DNA from: Pyxidicoccus sp. MSG2
GTDB taxonomy: Bacteria > Myxococcota > Myxococcia > Myxococcales > Myxococcaceae
Length of the DNA stretch: 64,000 nt
Assembly: GCF_026626705.1 (NCBI RefSeq)
Contig: NZ_JAPNKC010000001.1
Location: forward strand, 12,897,001 to 12,961,000
Direction of reading: 5' to 3'
The notes under the pieces are model-generated. The model was not told where the DNA came from. It made no database searches and saw nothing but the letters and a program-made list of their open reading frames with translations. The position numbers were made by a program, and so were the translations under genes. Every line of letters starts with the position of its first letter. Position 1 is the first letter of the stretch. Positions 55,462 to 63,689 of the stretch are shown here, in pieces.

Positions 55462-56406
55462 TCACGGGAATGAAACTCCCGACAGGGTGATGGTGCGGCC
55501 GGTACCCGCCTCCCACAACTTGAGCGTGAAGGGCCCCTGGGCCTCCTCTTTTGTCGCCACCGCCTCCACCAGGATGTGTTGCAGATTTCTGTCCGCTTCA
55601 AAGGGACCTCGCTGCCATACCGGCAGGATCTTCAGCTCCACGCCCGTTCTGCTCGTAAGCAGCGCCCCCGCCGTGGCCCATGGCTGCACACCCTGCGGAT
55701 TCTCCATCACGAGCTCCACCGCCACCCTGCCGGCAGAGCGGTAGCTGTAGACCTCCAGCGTCACCAGTGCGTTTCCGGGAAATTTCGTGACGGCTTCGTT
55801 GAGCAAGCGGGTCGATACCCCCGTGTTGTCCATCTGCTTGGTGACGATGAGTCCCACGAGTCCTCCCGGTCCTCCGCGCTCGGCCCGCTCCCGCTCCAGC
55901 TCCTCTTGGCACCGCTGCGCCTCCACCTTCGCCTCCTTCGCCTCCCGCTGGTAGGACGCGGCGGTGCGGGTGGTGCGGTACACATCCAGCAGCCGCTCTG
56001 CACGAGCCGGATGCACCACGAGCGTGAAGGCCGCGCCAGCGGGGGCCGCACCGTCCTTGAAGCGCACCACGAGTCGAAGCCGCTCTCCGCTCTTCAGCGC
56101 GTCCGAGGGGAGGAGCCGGAGTGTGGCCTGGCCGGCGTCCACGAGGATGAAGGACTCCCGCTTCTCCAGCGCCACCGTGTCCTTGCCTTCCTTGTCCCGC
56201 AGCAGCTCCACATCAAAGGCCAGCGTGGTGGACAGCCCCGGGCTGATGTGCAGCTCGGGCTCGTCACCAGTGGGCTCCGCCGGAAGCTCGAGCTGCCGCA
56301 CGCCTGCATTCCATGAGGGGAGAGGCGGCTCTCCGCTGGCCGGCAGTCCCATCAGCACGGTGAGCGCTACCAGCGCGGCAGAGTATGAAGCGGACATGGG
56401 GGGCAT
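55462..56406 (-). CDS. DUF2381 family protein
   Basis: 314 residues from ATG 56406 (GTG 56415 and ATG 56397 also possible). A signal peptide (AALVALTVLMGLPASG) precedes a beta-rich domain (FILVDAGQATLRLLPSDALK, RLRLVVRFKDGAAPAGAAFTL), a charged coiled coil (YQREAKEAKVEAQRCQEEL) and a second beta domain. DUF2381 is a paralogous family known from Myxococcus, often next to kinases as here; it overlaps or abuts the kinase stop. Function unknown. Confidence 0.82.
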   Translation of the reverse strand: MPPMSASYSAALVALTVLMGLPASGEPPLPSWNAGVRQLELPAEPTGDEPELHISPGLSTTLAFDVELLRDKEGKDTVALEKRESFILVDAGQATLRLLPSDALKSGERLRLVVRFKDGAAPAGAAFTLVVHPARAERLLDVYRTTRTAASYQREAKEAKVEAQRCQEELERERAERGGPGGLVGLIVTKQMDNTGVSTRLLNEAVTKFPGNALVTLEVYSYRSAGRVAVELVMENPQGVQPWATAGALLTSRTGVELKILPVWQRGPFEADRNLQHILVEAVATKEEAQGPFTLKLWEAGTGRTITLSGVSFP

Positions 56407-56411
56407 CACCC

Positions 56412-58328
56412 TCACTCGAAGCGGTTCACGGGATTCGCACGCCCGGTCGTCCAGATACGGGCGAAGTCGGCTTCACTTCCGGGCTTGCGCTCCAGGCCGC
56501 GCTCCCTGCTGCTGCTGAGCAGCTCAATGCACACCGGATACGTGCGGCCCTGGTTCGTCCGCGCCCAGGTGAAGCGGCCATACACGCGCTCGGAGAGGTA
56601 GAGCTTGCCGTAGAGCAGCGACCCGCTCCGGAGTCCCTCCCAGCCCTGTCCCAACCGCACGGTGGTGTTCCCCTCGCGCACGGTGATGACGTGGGGCTCG
56701 CCTTTGATGACATCGAAGACGAAGACGCGGGTGTCCCCCAGCTCGATGCCCAGCTCCTTCATCGCCTCCAGAGCGCCCGGCGGGCACTCTTCCGGTGGCG
56801 GAGTCGGACGAACCTGGGGGCCGGAACAGGCGAGGTTGAGACAGGCGCCCGCAACGCCCATGGCCTTCATCCCCACCTTCTTCAACGCGCTGGCAGACGG
56901 CTTCGACTCCTTCATCACGGGTGCATCCTCTTTCGTCAGCGCCGCGAGAGGCGCGGCGGCCACAGCGGTTGCCTCCACCATGAGCGGAGCTGTGGCAGGG
57001 GCAGCTTCCGGTAGCGCCTCCACTGGCGCTACTTCACGGAGAGGTGCGGAGCGCGTCACCACGTTGGACGGTGACGAGGGCACCTTGGCATCGGATGCAG
57101 CTCCGCCCTCCAGCAGCCGCATCCCCCAGGCGGCCAGGCCCACCATCCCCGCGAGCAGCACGGCCACCACCAGCACCGGCGAGTGCAGCCGCTGTTGTAC
57201 TGGAGGCACCTCTACTGGCGGCTCCTGCCCCAGATCCACGACGTCTCGCCGGTCCGGTTGCCGGACGAAGGGTAAGGCGGGGGCGATGACCAACCTGGGC
57301 GCGGGTGGCGTGCCGGAGTACGTGGGCCACTCTGGCCGGCGGATGCGACGTCGGTGGGCAGTGCTGGGGTCAAGCTCGGTGCCCTGCTCCTCGTCCCACT
57401 CGAAGAGGCTGGCCTCCCACGCCGCGGACTTGCCGAAGCTCACCGCCGCCATGAGCGCCGCGTGCAGCTCGGTCCCCGTCGGGTAGCGATCCTGCGGCTT
57501 CTTCGCCAACAGCCGCATGATGACGCCGCTGAGCGCCCGAGGCGTGCGCCGGTTGAAGTCAGCTGGCGCCGGGGGCGTCTGCCCCTCGATGGCCAAGTAC
57601 AGCATGTCGGGCGGCAGGTGCGGCGGGAACGGGTAGTGCCCTGTCACCGCCCTGTACAGGCTTACGCCCAGTGCGTACAGGTCATCGGTGGGCTGGTACT
57701 CGTACCGCGCTCCCGGACGTCCGTGGTTCGCCCGGTGGAAGCGCACCGACTCGGGGCTGCGCAGGAGCAAGGTGCCCGGGGGCACCGTCTGCTCGGTGAT
57801 GGTGGCCGCGCCCGCGTAGTCCCCGATGCCGAAGTCGATGAGCAGCGGCTCGCCATCCGGTTCCCGTATGAGAATGTGCGCGGGCTTAAGGTCGCGGTGC
57901 AGCACTCCCGCCCGGTGGAGCGCATCGAAGGCCAGAGCCACCTTGCCGGCGGACTGCGCCAGCTCGCGGAAGCTCGGATTTACCTCCTCGGCCCAGGTGT
58001 CCAGCGGCCGGCCGTTCACCCAATCCATGACGAAGTAGAGGTAGCCCGTCTGCGGATGGGGCCACCTGCCGCAGGCGTGTAAGCGCACCACGTTGCGGTG
58101 CACGGCCTTGATCATGAGCAGCGCGACTTCACGCTCGGCACGTTCGTCACCAGGACGAAGCGCCAGCTTCAACGCGTAGAATTCGCCGGGCCGGGCCATG
58201 TCCTCCACGCGGTACACGGCTCCGAAGCCGCCCACTCCCAGCCGCTCCACCACGCGCCAAGTGCCCACCTCCGTGCCGGGCCCCAGCGCCTCCGGGTACA
58301 CCTGAAAGTTTTCCGCGTGCAGGGGCAT
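56412..58328 (-). CDS. membrane Ser/Thr kinase with altered catalytic loop
   Basis: 638 residues; ATG 58328 has GAGGTGA upstream, GTG 58340 is in frame. Kinase domain 24-300: G-loop RLGVGGFGAVY, Lys54, HRDLKPAH where the metal-binding Asn is His, and DFGIGDYAG. A membrane helix (SPVLVVAVLLAGMVGLAAWG) follows a Pro-rich linker, then an outer domain containing CLNLACSG and GDTRVFVFDVIKGEPHVITV. The Asn-to-His change questions normal catalysis. It is coupled to the DUF2381 gene (GTGA). Confidence 0.85.
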   Translation of the reverse strand: MPLHAENFQVYPEALGPGTEVGTWRVVERLGVGGFGAVYRVEDMARPGEFYALKLALRPGDERAEREVALLMIKAVHRNVVRLHACGRWPHPQTGYLYFVMDWVNGRPLDTWAEEVNPSFRELAQSAGKVALAFDALHRAGVLHRDLKPAHILIREPDGEPLLIDFGIGDYAGAATITEQTVPPGTLLLRSPESVRFHRANHGRPGARYEYQPTDDLYALGVSLYRAVTGHYPFPPHLPPDMLYLAIEGQTPPAPADFNRRTPRALSGVIMRLLAKKPQDRYPTGTELHAALMAAVSFGKSAAWEASLFEWDEEQGTELDPSTAHRRRIRRPEWPTYSGTPPAPRLVIAPALPFVRQPDRRDVVDLGQEPPVEVPPVQQRLHSPVLVVAVLLAGMVGLAAWGMRLLEGGAASDAKVPSSPSNVVTRSAPLREVAPVEALPEAAPATAPLMVEATAVAAAPLAALTKEDAPVMKESKPSASALKKVGMKAMGVAGACLNLACSGPQVRPTPPPEECPPGALEAMKELGIELGDTRVFVFDVIKGEPHVITVREGNTTVRLGQGWEGLRSGSLLYGKLYLSERVYGRFTWARTNQGRTYPVCIELLSSSRERGLERKPGSEADFARIWTTGRANPVNRFE

Positions 58329-58841
58329 CAGGCGGCTCACCTCGGGTACAACCTAGCAGGTTCCCGAGCCACCCCGGTTGTATACCTACTTCCCCGGTTG
58401 GACGGTGGTCTGCCCTCCAAAGGGCAACTCCCGCCCGCGCCGCGGCATAAGAGCCATGGCGGAAGCCTCCGCTGGCATCCAGTCTCTTCCGGACTGGGCG
58501 CCTTCCTCCAACCCCACAACCCGCAACACGGCGTACCGCGAGTCACACGGGCCACGGAGCACCCGCTCCACTCGGGGCGAAGTACGTCCGCACATTCCGG
58601 CGGTAGCGCTAGGTGCGCCCCTCGGCTTTGGGGTGGGCGAGGAAGCGGGCCACCAGCTCCGGACCCATGAGGACCGCCTCGGAGGCGGCCTTCTCGGCCG
58701 CCTCGGCTTTCCTCAGGTAGGCGTCAGATCACGGTCGAACAGAGCCGGTTCGGCAAGCGCGTCAGACTCGTTGCGCGCGGACAGTCGCTTGCTATAACGG
58801 GCGCTGTTGAAGACCACGGAGTTCCGCAACTCAAGTCGTCC
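58329..58841. other. right end of the island
   Basis: 513 bases without an intact gene. On the minus strand, 58609-58725 encodes 38 residues DAYLRKAEAAEKAASEAVLM... ending at a stop, out of frame with the preceding ALFDRDL by a single-base loss. It is related to 46715-46946. The tRNA promoter lies at 58771. Confidence 0.55.
58771..58798 (+). promoter_or_regulatory. promoter of tRNA-Arg
   Basis: TTGCGC, 16 bases, TATAAC; transcription would start near 58805, about 37 bases before the mature tRNA. Confidence 0.65.
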
Positions 58842-58915
58842 GACCCCGTAGCTCAGTTGGATAGAGCGGCGGTTTCCTAAACCGCAGGCCACAGGTTCGA
58901 TTCCTGTCGGGGTCA
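58842..58915 (+). tRNA. tRNA-Arg (anticodon CCT)
   Basis: 74 bases folding as a normal cloverleaf: acceptor GACCCCG/CGGGGTC, D arm GCTC/GAGC, anticodon stem GCGGT/ACCGC with loop TTCCTAA, T arm ACAGG/CCTGT with TTCGATT. The discriminator is A; CCA is not encoded. Reads AGG codons. A terminator follows. Confidence 0.96.
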
Positions 58916-58917
58916 TC

Positions 58918-58955
58918 GCCCTGCTTCCTGAATCTCTGGAAGCAGGGCGTTTTTC
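58918..58955 (+). terminator. tRNA-Arg terminator
   Basis: GCCCTGCTTCC and GGAAGCAGGGC form a perfect 11-bp stem with a 9-base loop (58918-58948), then GTTTTTCTG. Confidence 0.88.
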
Positions 58956-58972
58956 TGTCCGGTGGCGCCCGC

Positions 58973-59590
58973 TCACGGCCGCGCCTCGCCGGCCAGCGCC
59001 GCGCGGTGGATGGCCACCCAGAAGTCGGCGGCCCGCCGGGCCCCTTCGAGCAGCGGCTCCGGGTGCCCGGCCCCCAGCGCCGCGCAGAGCGCCTGGGCCC
59101 GCGCGCCGTGCTCCAGGTCCACGTCGAGGTGGACGAGGATGAAGCGCGCCTTCGTCCGCTCCAGCCCGAGCCGCCCCAGCCCCTGGCGGGCCTCGCCTCC
59201 CAGGTGCCGCGCCACGCCCTCCAACACGCGCAGCGCGCCCAGGAAGGCGAGCTGCCGCTCCGGCCCGATTCCCTCCCAGAAGGCGTGGAAGTCGGCCACC
59301 TCGCGAGGCGTGTCGGACGAGGGCTCGCGCCCGAAGGCCGCGAGGTCCGCCTGGGCCAGCAGGTAGTGCGACTGCTCGTCCCCCGCCAGCTCCGCGAAGA
59401 AGGCCTTCAGCTCGGGGAGCGTGGCGCGCTCGGCCGCGAGCCGCAGCCGGTCTCCGCTGCGCCGCGTGTAGTGGTACATCATGTCGAGGAACGCCATGTA
59501 GCGCTCTGGCGTCACCGCCGGCAGCCAGCTCGCGACCTGCCGCGCCATCCCGACGGTGAGCGCCTCCAACTGCTCCTCAATCGACGACAT
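58973..59590 (-). CDS. heme-oxygenase-fold (PqqC/UndA-like) putative diiron oxidase
   Basis: 205 residues, all helical. MMYHYTRRSGDRLRLAAE, LAGDEQSHYLLAQADLAAFG and ILVHLDVDLEHG hold Glu/His/Asp residues at the spacing of iron ligands in heme-oxygenase-like oxidases. No signal. Last gene of the lipid-type operon, 2 bp after the CapA-like gene. Relatives act on fatty acids, amino acids or PQQ precursors; a fatty-acid substrate would suit the context. Confidence 0.68.
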   Translation of the reverse strand: MSSIEEQLEALTVGMARQVASWLPAVTPERYMAFLDMMYHYTRRSGDRLRLAAERATLPELKAFFAELAGDEQSHYLLAQADLAAFGREPSSDTPREVADFHAFWEGIGPERQLAFLGALRVLEGVARHLGGEARQGLGRLGLERTKARFILVHLDVDLEHGARAQALCAALGAGHPEPLLEGARRAADFWVAIHRAALAGEARP

Positions 59591-59592
59591 CC

Positions 59593-60822
59593 TCAGTCCC
59601 TCCGGTCCGAAAGCAGCGCGCCCAACGTCCGCCGGGCATGCGCGAGGTGCGGCGCCGCCCGCTGGGGGGGCAGCTCGTCCAGGCGCACCACGCCCGCGTC
59701 GAGGAACCCCTCCCCTCCGAGGCCCCGTCCACAGGCGGTGGGCACCGCGCGCAAATCCACCGGCTGGAGCACGCCCCGCGCGTCCCGGGCGAACGCGAGC
59801 TTCAGCACGGCCCCCGTCTGGCACCCCAGCGTGGGCATGATGCTCAGGAAGTTGCCCAGCGAGTACGCGATGAGCCCCATCCGCGCGGGCCCGCCCCGGC
59901 GCACCTGCGTGGGGCAGGTGGCGTCCGCGCCGTCGATGGACACCCACTCCACTGGCTGGAGGACATGTGGCGAGGAGCCCAGGACGAGGTCCGCCCCGCG
60001 CTCGATGAGCCTCCGGGCGTGCTCGCGCTGGAGGGCCTCGGGCCAGTACTCGTACTCGAAGCCCCAGTGCGGCATCAGCACCACCAGGTCCGGCCCCACC
60101 GCGCGAGCGGTGTCGATGAGCGCGCCCAGCCGCTCCCAGTCCGGCGCGTGGAGGGGGCTGCCCAGCCGCGTCACCGGCACCCCGGCGGGCGGCGCCCCCA
60201 CGAGGTGGTTGATGTCATACGTCACGGCGGCGATGCCCATCCGCACCCCGTCCACCTCCAGGGCGGCCACCGCGTCCTCCGGCCGAGGGCCTCCCACGCA
60301 GCGGTGCTGGGAGGAGGCCAGCACCGTCCCCCGGGTCCGCTCCAGCCCTTCGGCGCCCTGGTCGAGCGCGTGGTTGTTGCAGAGGGAGAAGACGCGGTGG
60401 CGCGCCGTGCCCTCCCAGGCCGCGAGGTAGTCCGGCGGGGCGTTGTAGTGGAGCGTCTCGTAGACGAGCCGGGGCACGGGCCGCGCCGGGTCCACCGGCG
60501 TCTCCAGGTTGGCGAAGGCCACCGCGTCCCCCGCCATCACCTCCCGGACGCCGGGAGAGAGGGCGCGGTGGAAGCCGCTGCGAATCCACATCATGTCGCC
60601 CACGGCGCTCAGCCGGAGCTCCGGCGCGCCCGCGTGCCGCCAGCTCCCCGAGGCGAGGTGCCGGGCGACTCGCGCGAAGTGCTCCCCGGTTCCGGCCGAG
60701 CGCGGCTCCGGCAGGTGCAGGAGGCTCTTGGTGATGTAGCGCAGGTTGAGGTCCCACCGGGACAGCGGCCAGCGGCCGTCCTCGTAGCGGATGTCCGCGT
60801 ACAGCCGGCGCAGGGCGTTCAT
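59593..60822 (-). CDS. CapA-family (poly-gamma-glutamate-type metallophosphatase-fold) protein
   Basis: 409 residues. LSAVGDMMW, ANLETPVDP, CNNHALDQG, MPHWGFEYEYWP, LVLGSSPHVLQPVEW and SLGNF are the CapA/PgsA motifs in order. No signal peptide or membrane helix is visible, unlike surface CapA proteins. It overlaps the desaturase gene by ATGA. It may act as a hydrolase or amide-forming enzyme in the same pathway; the true reaction is unknown. Confidence 0.82.
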   Translation of the reverse strand: MNALRRLYADIRYEDGRWPLSRWDLNLRYITKSLLHLPEPRSAGTGEHFARVARHLASGSWRHAGAPELRLSAVGDMMWIRSGFHRALSPGVREVMAGDAVAFANLETPVDPARPVPRLVYETLHYNAPPDYLAAWEGTARHRVFSLCNNHALDQGAEGLERTRGTVLASSQHRCVGGPRPEDAVAALEVDGVRMGIAAVTYDINHLVGAPPAGVPVTRLGSPLHAPDWERLGALIDTARAVGPDLVVLMPHWGFEYEYWPEALQREHARRLIERGADLVLGSSPHVLQPVEWVSIDGADATCPTQVRRGGPARMGLIAYSLGNFLSIMPTLGCQTGAVLKLAFARDARGVLQPVDLRAVPTACGRGLGGEGFLDAGVVRLDELPPQRAAPHLAHARRTLGALLSDRRD

Positions 60823-61799
60823 GGGCGCTTTCGCTCCAGGGTGACGAGTCGCACGTCCTCCTCCACCACCATGGGGCCGGCCAGGAGGGCCCGCCACATG
60901 ACGTGGAGGTAGCTGTCGAAGACGGGGGCCCCGCGCGCGAGCAGCTCGGGGCGCAGGCGCGCGTGCAGCCGCGCGAGGTTGTAGCCGGGCACCCGCGGGT
61001 AGAGGTGGTGGTCCAGGTGGTGGTTGAGGCCGTTCCACAGGAAGGTGACGAGCCGGGTGCTGCGCACCGTCGTCGCGGTGTGGAAGCGGTCGCCGCGCCA
61101 GACGTTGGCGTGGTGGTCGGAGATGGACTTGAGCCCGTTGAGGGGGCTGGCGAAGAGCACCGGCAGCAGCCAGCACTCCACCGCGCCCCCGAGGAGCCCG
61201 TGGCCCGCCAGGAGCCAGAAGAGCAGCGCGTAGAAGGCCCCGTAGCCGAGCAGCACCCGCGCATGGCGGCGCAGACGGGCGGCGTCGAAGTACTGCACCG
61301 GGTAGAGGACGTTGAAGTAGACGAGGCTGAGCGGCAGGCCCAGCAGCACGGTGGCGTAGAAGAGTGCCCACAGCCCGGGCGAGCGGCGGCCCGCGTTGTA
61401 GGCGTCAGGGTCCTTCTCGGTGCGGTTCCAGCGGTGGTGCGCGAGGTGGTCGTGCCGCATCGGCTCGTAGGCGATGCCCACGAGCAGGCTGAGCCCGTTG
61501 CCGAAGAGGCGGTTCTGCCAGGGCCTCGGGAAGAGGGTGTCGTGCCACGCGTCGTGGTCGAGCTGGATGAGCCCCATGACGCCCAGGGCCGCCAGCAGCC
61601 ACAGGGGCAGCTTCAGCCAGAAGCCGCTGACGTGCGCGAGCCCCACGCCGGCCAGCCCCCACACGCCCAGGTGGAGGGCCGCCATGCCCAGGGCCCGCGC
61701 GGGGCGGATGCGCAGCAGTTCCACCAGCTCGTCGCGGGAGGGGCCCGGCCCGGCGGGGGCGGCGGGTGAAGCGGAGGCGGGGGCGAGGGCGGGCTGCAT
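60819..61799 (-). CDS. membrane fatty acid desaturase/hydroxylase
   Basis: 326 residues with four or more membrane helices. The three His boxes are HDAWHD, HLAHHRW and NHHLDHHLYP, binding the diiron centre. The final box resembles acyl-lipid desaturases and beta-carotene-type oxygenases. Start ATG 61799; ends in ATGA overlap with the CapA-like gene. Substrate is probably a lipid chain made by this operon. Confidence 0.88.
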   Translation of the reverse strand: MQPALAPASASPAAPAGPGPSRDELVELLRIRPARALGMAALHLGVWGLAGVGLAHVSGFWLKLPLWLLAALGVMGLIQLDHDAWHDTLFPRPWQNRLFGNGLSLLVGIAYEPMRHDHLAHHRWNRTEKDPDAYNAGRRSPGLWALFYATVLLGLPLSLVYFNVLYPVQYFDAARLRRHARVLLGYGAFYALLFWLLAGHGLLGGAVECWLLPVLFASPLNGLKSISDHHANVWRGDRFHTATTVRSTRLVTFLWNGLNHHLDHHLYPRVPGYNLARLHARLRPELLARGAPVFDSYLHVMWRALLAGPMVVEEDVRLVTLERKRP

Positions 61800-61806
61800 G
61801 GGGCCT

Positions 61807-62418
61807 TTAGAGGTAGCGGGGGACGCGCTGGCGGTAGCGCGCGTAGGCCTCGCCGAGGCGGGCGGAGAGGTAGCGCTCCTCCTGGAGCACCAGCCCGTGG
61901 AACAGCCCCCCCAGCCCCGCGCACGCCCCGAGCGTCACCAGCGACGGAGCCCAGAGCGAGGCGCCCACGAGGTACAGGTAGGAGAAGACGTAGATGGGGT
62001 TGCGCGAGTAGCGGTGGAGTCCTCTCTCGTGCAGCACGGGCGGGGCCTCCCCCGCGTCCACGCCGATGCGGAACGTCGCGCCCATGCCGTACTGCGCCGC
62101 CAGCATGCCCACCAGCCCGAGCACGCCCAGCGCCCAGCCCACCTCCGGCGGAAGGGCCAGCAGGGGCCGGCCCCAGGGCAGCTCGGACCAGCGCGGCCAG
62201 AGCGCCGCCGCCACCACCGAGCCAGCCCACACCAGCGAGGCGCCGCTGATGCGCCGCGTGAGGCGCGTGTGGGCGGAGTCGGCCCCGGTGCTCCGGTAGG
62301 CCAGCGGGCTGCGGCCGAAGCGCAGGCGGTAGACGAGGCTGGAGCCCAGGTGCCCCAGCAGCAGGTGCAGCGAGATGAAGCCCAGGTAGAGCGCGGGCGC
62401 GTCGCCAGGCCCCTTCAT
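61807..62418 (-). CDS. membrane methyltransferase (ICMT/PEMT-like)
   Basis: 203 residues, about five membrane helices. GLHRYSRNPIYVFSYLYLVG and EERYLSARLGEAYARYRQRVPRYL are the SAM-binding and C-terminal motifs of isoprenylcysteine carboxyl or phospholipid methyltransferase-like enzymes. ATG 62418 overlaps the upstream stop (ATGA). It may methylate a carboxyl or head group of the operon's product. Confidence 0.85.
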   Translation of the reverse strand: MKGPGDAPALYLGFISLHLLLGHLGSSLVYRLRFGRSPLAYRSTGADSAHTRLTRRISGASLVWAGSVVAAALWPRWSELPWGRPLLALPPEVGWALGVLGLVGMLAAQYGMGATFRIGVDAGEAPPVLHERGLHRYSRNPIYVFSYLYLVGASLWAPSLVTLGACAGLGGLFHGLVLQEERYLSARLGEAYARYRQRVPRYL

Positions 62419-63689
62419 GGTCCCACCACCTCCGCCGGAAGCCCGAAGCCCGAGGACGCCCAGCCCGCGAGCTGCTCGGTGAAGTCGCGCAGCTCGCCCC
62501 GGGTCCACAGTCCCTCGAACGTCGCCGTGCTGATGTTGAGCGTGTCGCCAAAGCCCAGGCCCGTCGCGCCCCAGGTGGCCGTGTGGCTGCGCATGGAGTG
62601 GATGCGGAAGGGCGCGTCCACGAAGTGCTTGTCGAGCCGCCCCAGGTAGGTCGCCACCAGCGTGTTGGTGCGGGGCTCGGCCACCAGCCCGGGGCGCGCG
62701 TTGCGCCGCAGCACGGGCCCCGGGGCGAGCCGCGCCACCGCCATGCACTCCAGCGCCGTCGTCCAGTGCACGCCCTCGTCGAGCACGCGCCGCAGCGCCT
62801 CGCGCACCAGCGCCGCCAGGGCGGGCGCGTCCTCCAGCCGGGCGCGGACCTCCCGCAGGGGCAGCTCCAGCGGCACCGTCGAGCAGCCATTGCCCAGCAT
62901 CCGCCCCAGCCCCAGCATGCGCCGCAGGTCCACCGGCACCCGCAGGCGGATGAGCCCGTCCTTCGTGGGCTCGCGCAGCGCGACGCCCGCCAGCAGCGCG
63001 GCGAAGAAGACCTCCGAGGCCTGGACGTCCGTGCGGCCCGCCGGGAGTGTCAGTCGCGCCGTCGCCATCAACGAGCGGCCCGCGGTGTCTCCACTGCGGC
63101 GCAGGCCCAGGCCCCGCTGCGCGAGGAGCCGGCGGCGGGGGCTCGCGAGGCCCAGCACCCGGCCCGGCCCGCGCAGCGCCGCGAGCAGCACCTTGCCATC
63201 CGTCAGCGTCGAGGGGCCCAGCGGGGGCGACTCCGACGCGCGCCCCGCGCAGTGCAGCCAGAGCCGCTCCAGCAGGTGGGCGAGCGCTTTGGCGTCCCCA
63301 ATCGCGTGGTGGAGCTGGATGGCGAAGAGCCACGGGCCCGGCGCGCCATCGGCCAGGGGGTGGAGGTGCAGCCGCAGCGGCACGTCCCTCGCGAGGTCCA
63401 CCCGGGTGTTGATGACCCGCGTCACCGCCTCGGGCTCGCCCAGCGGCTCGGCGCCTTCCAGCAGGGCCGCGTCCACCGCCTCGTCCGTGCGCGGCGCGGG
63501 CACCCACGCACCGCGCGCGTCGTCCCAGGCCACGTTGAGGCGCTCGCTCTCGCGCACCAGGGCGCGCAAGGCCCCGCGCAGCCGCGCCACGTCGGGCCGC
63601 GCGTCGATGCGCAGCAGCACCGTGGCCCAGATGGTGGCCACCTCACCGTCCAGTCGCGCGAGGAGCGTGTCTATGAAGTTCGCGCGCAT
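62415..63689 (-). CDS. condensation/wax-ester-synthase-like acyltransferase
   Basis: 424 residues from ATG 63689 (ATG 63701 and TTG 63710 are alternatives). The catalytic motif is HHAIGDA, a HHxxxDG form with Ala for Gly, near residue 133. SEVFFAALLAGVAL and the late GFGDTLNIST fit the two-lobed CoA-dependent acyltransferase fold shared by NRPS condensation, BAHD and wax ester synthases. It presumably joins an acyl chain to an alcohol or amine in this pathway. Confidence 0.76.
   Translation of the reverse strand: MRANFIDTLLARLDGEVATIWATVLLRIDARPDVARLRGALRALVRESERLNVAWDDARGAWVPAPRTDEAVDAALLEGAEPLGEPEAVTRVINTRVDLARDVPLRLHLHPLADGAPGPWLFAIQLHHAIGDAKALAHLLERLWLHCAGRASESPPLGPSTLTDGKVLLAALRGPGRVLGLASPRRRLLAQRGLGLRRSGDTAGRSLMATARLTLPAGRTDVQASEVFFAALLAGVALREPTKDGLIRLRVPVDLRRMLGLGRMLGNGCSTVPLELPLREVRARLEDAPALAALVREALRRVLDEGVHWTTALECMAVARLAPGPVLRRNARPGLVAEPRTNTLVATYLGRLDKHFVDAPFRIHSMRSHTATWGATGLGFGDTLNISTATFEGLWTRGELRDFTEQLAGWASSGFGLPAEVVGP

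Noticed and set aside
58713..58976. An 87-codon minus-strand gene through the tRNA
   Set aside because: Most of it is the antisense of the tRNA and its terminator; only the tail may be a relic peptide.
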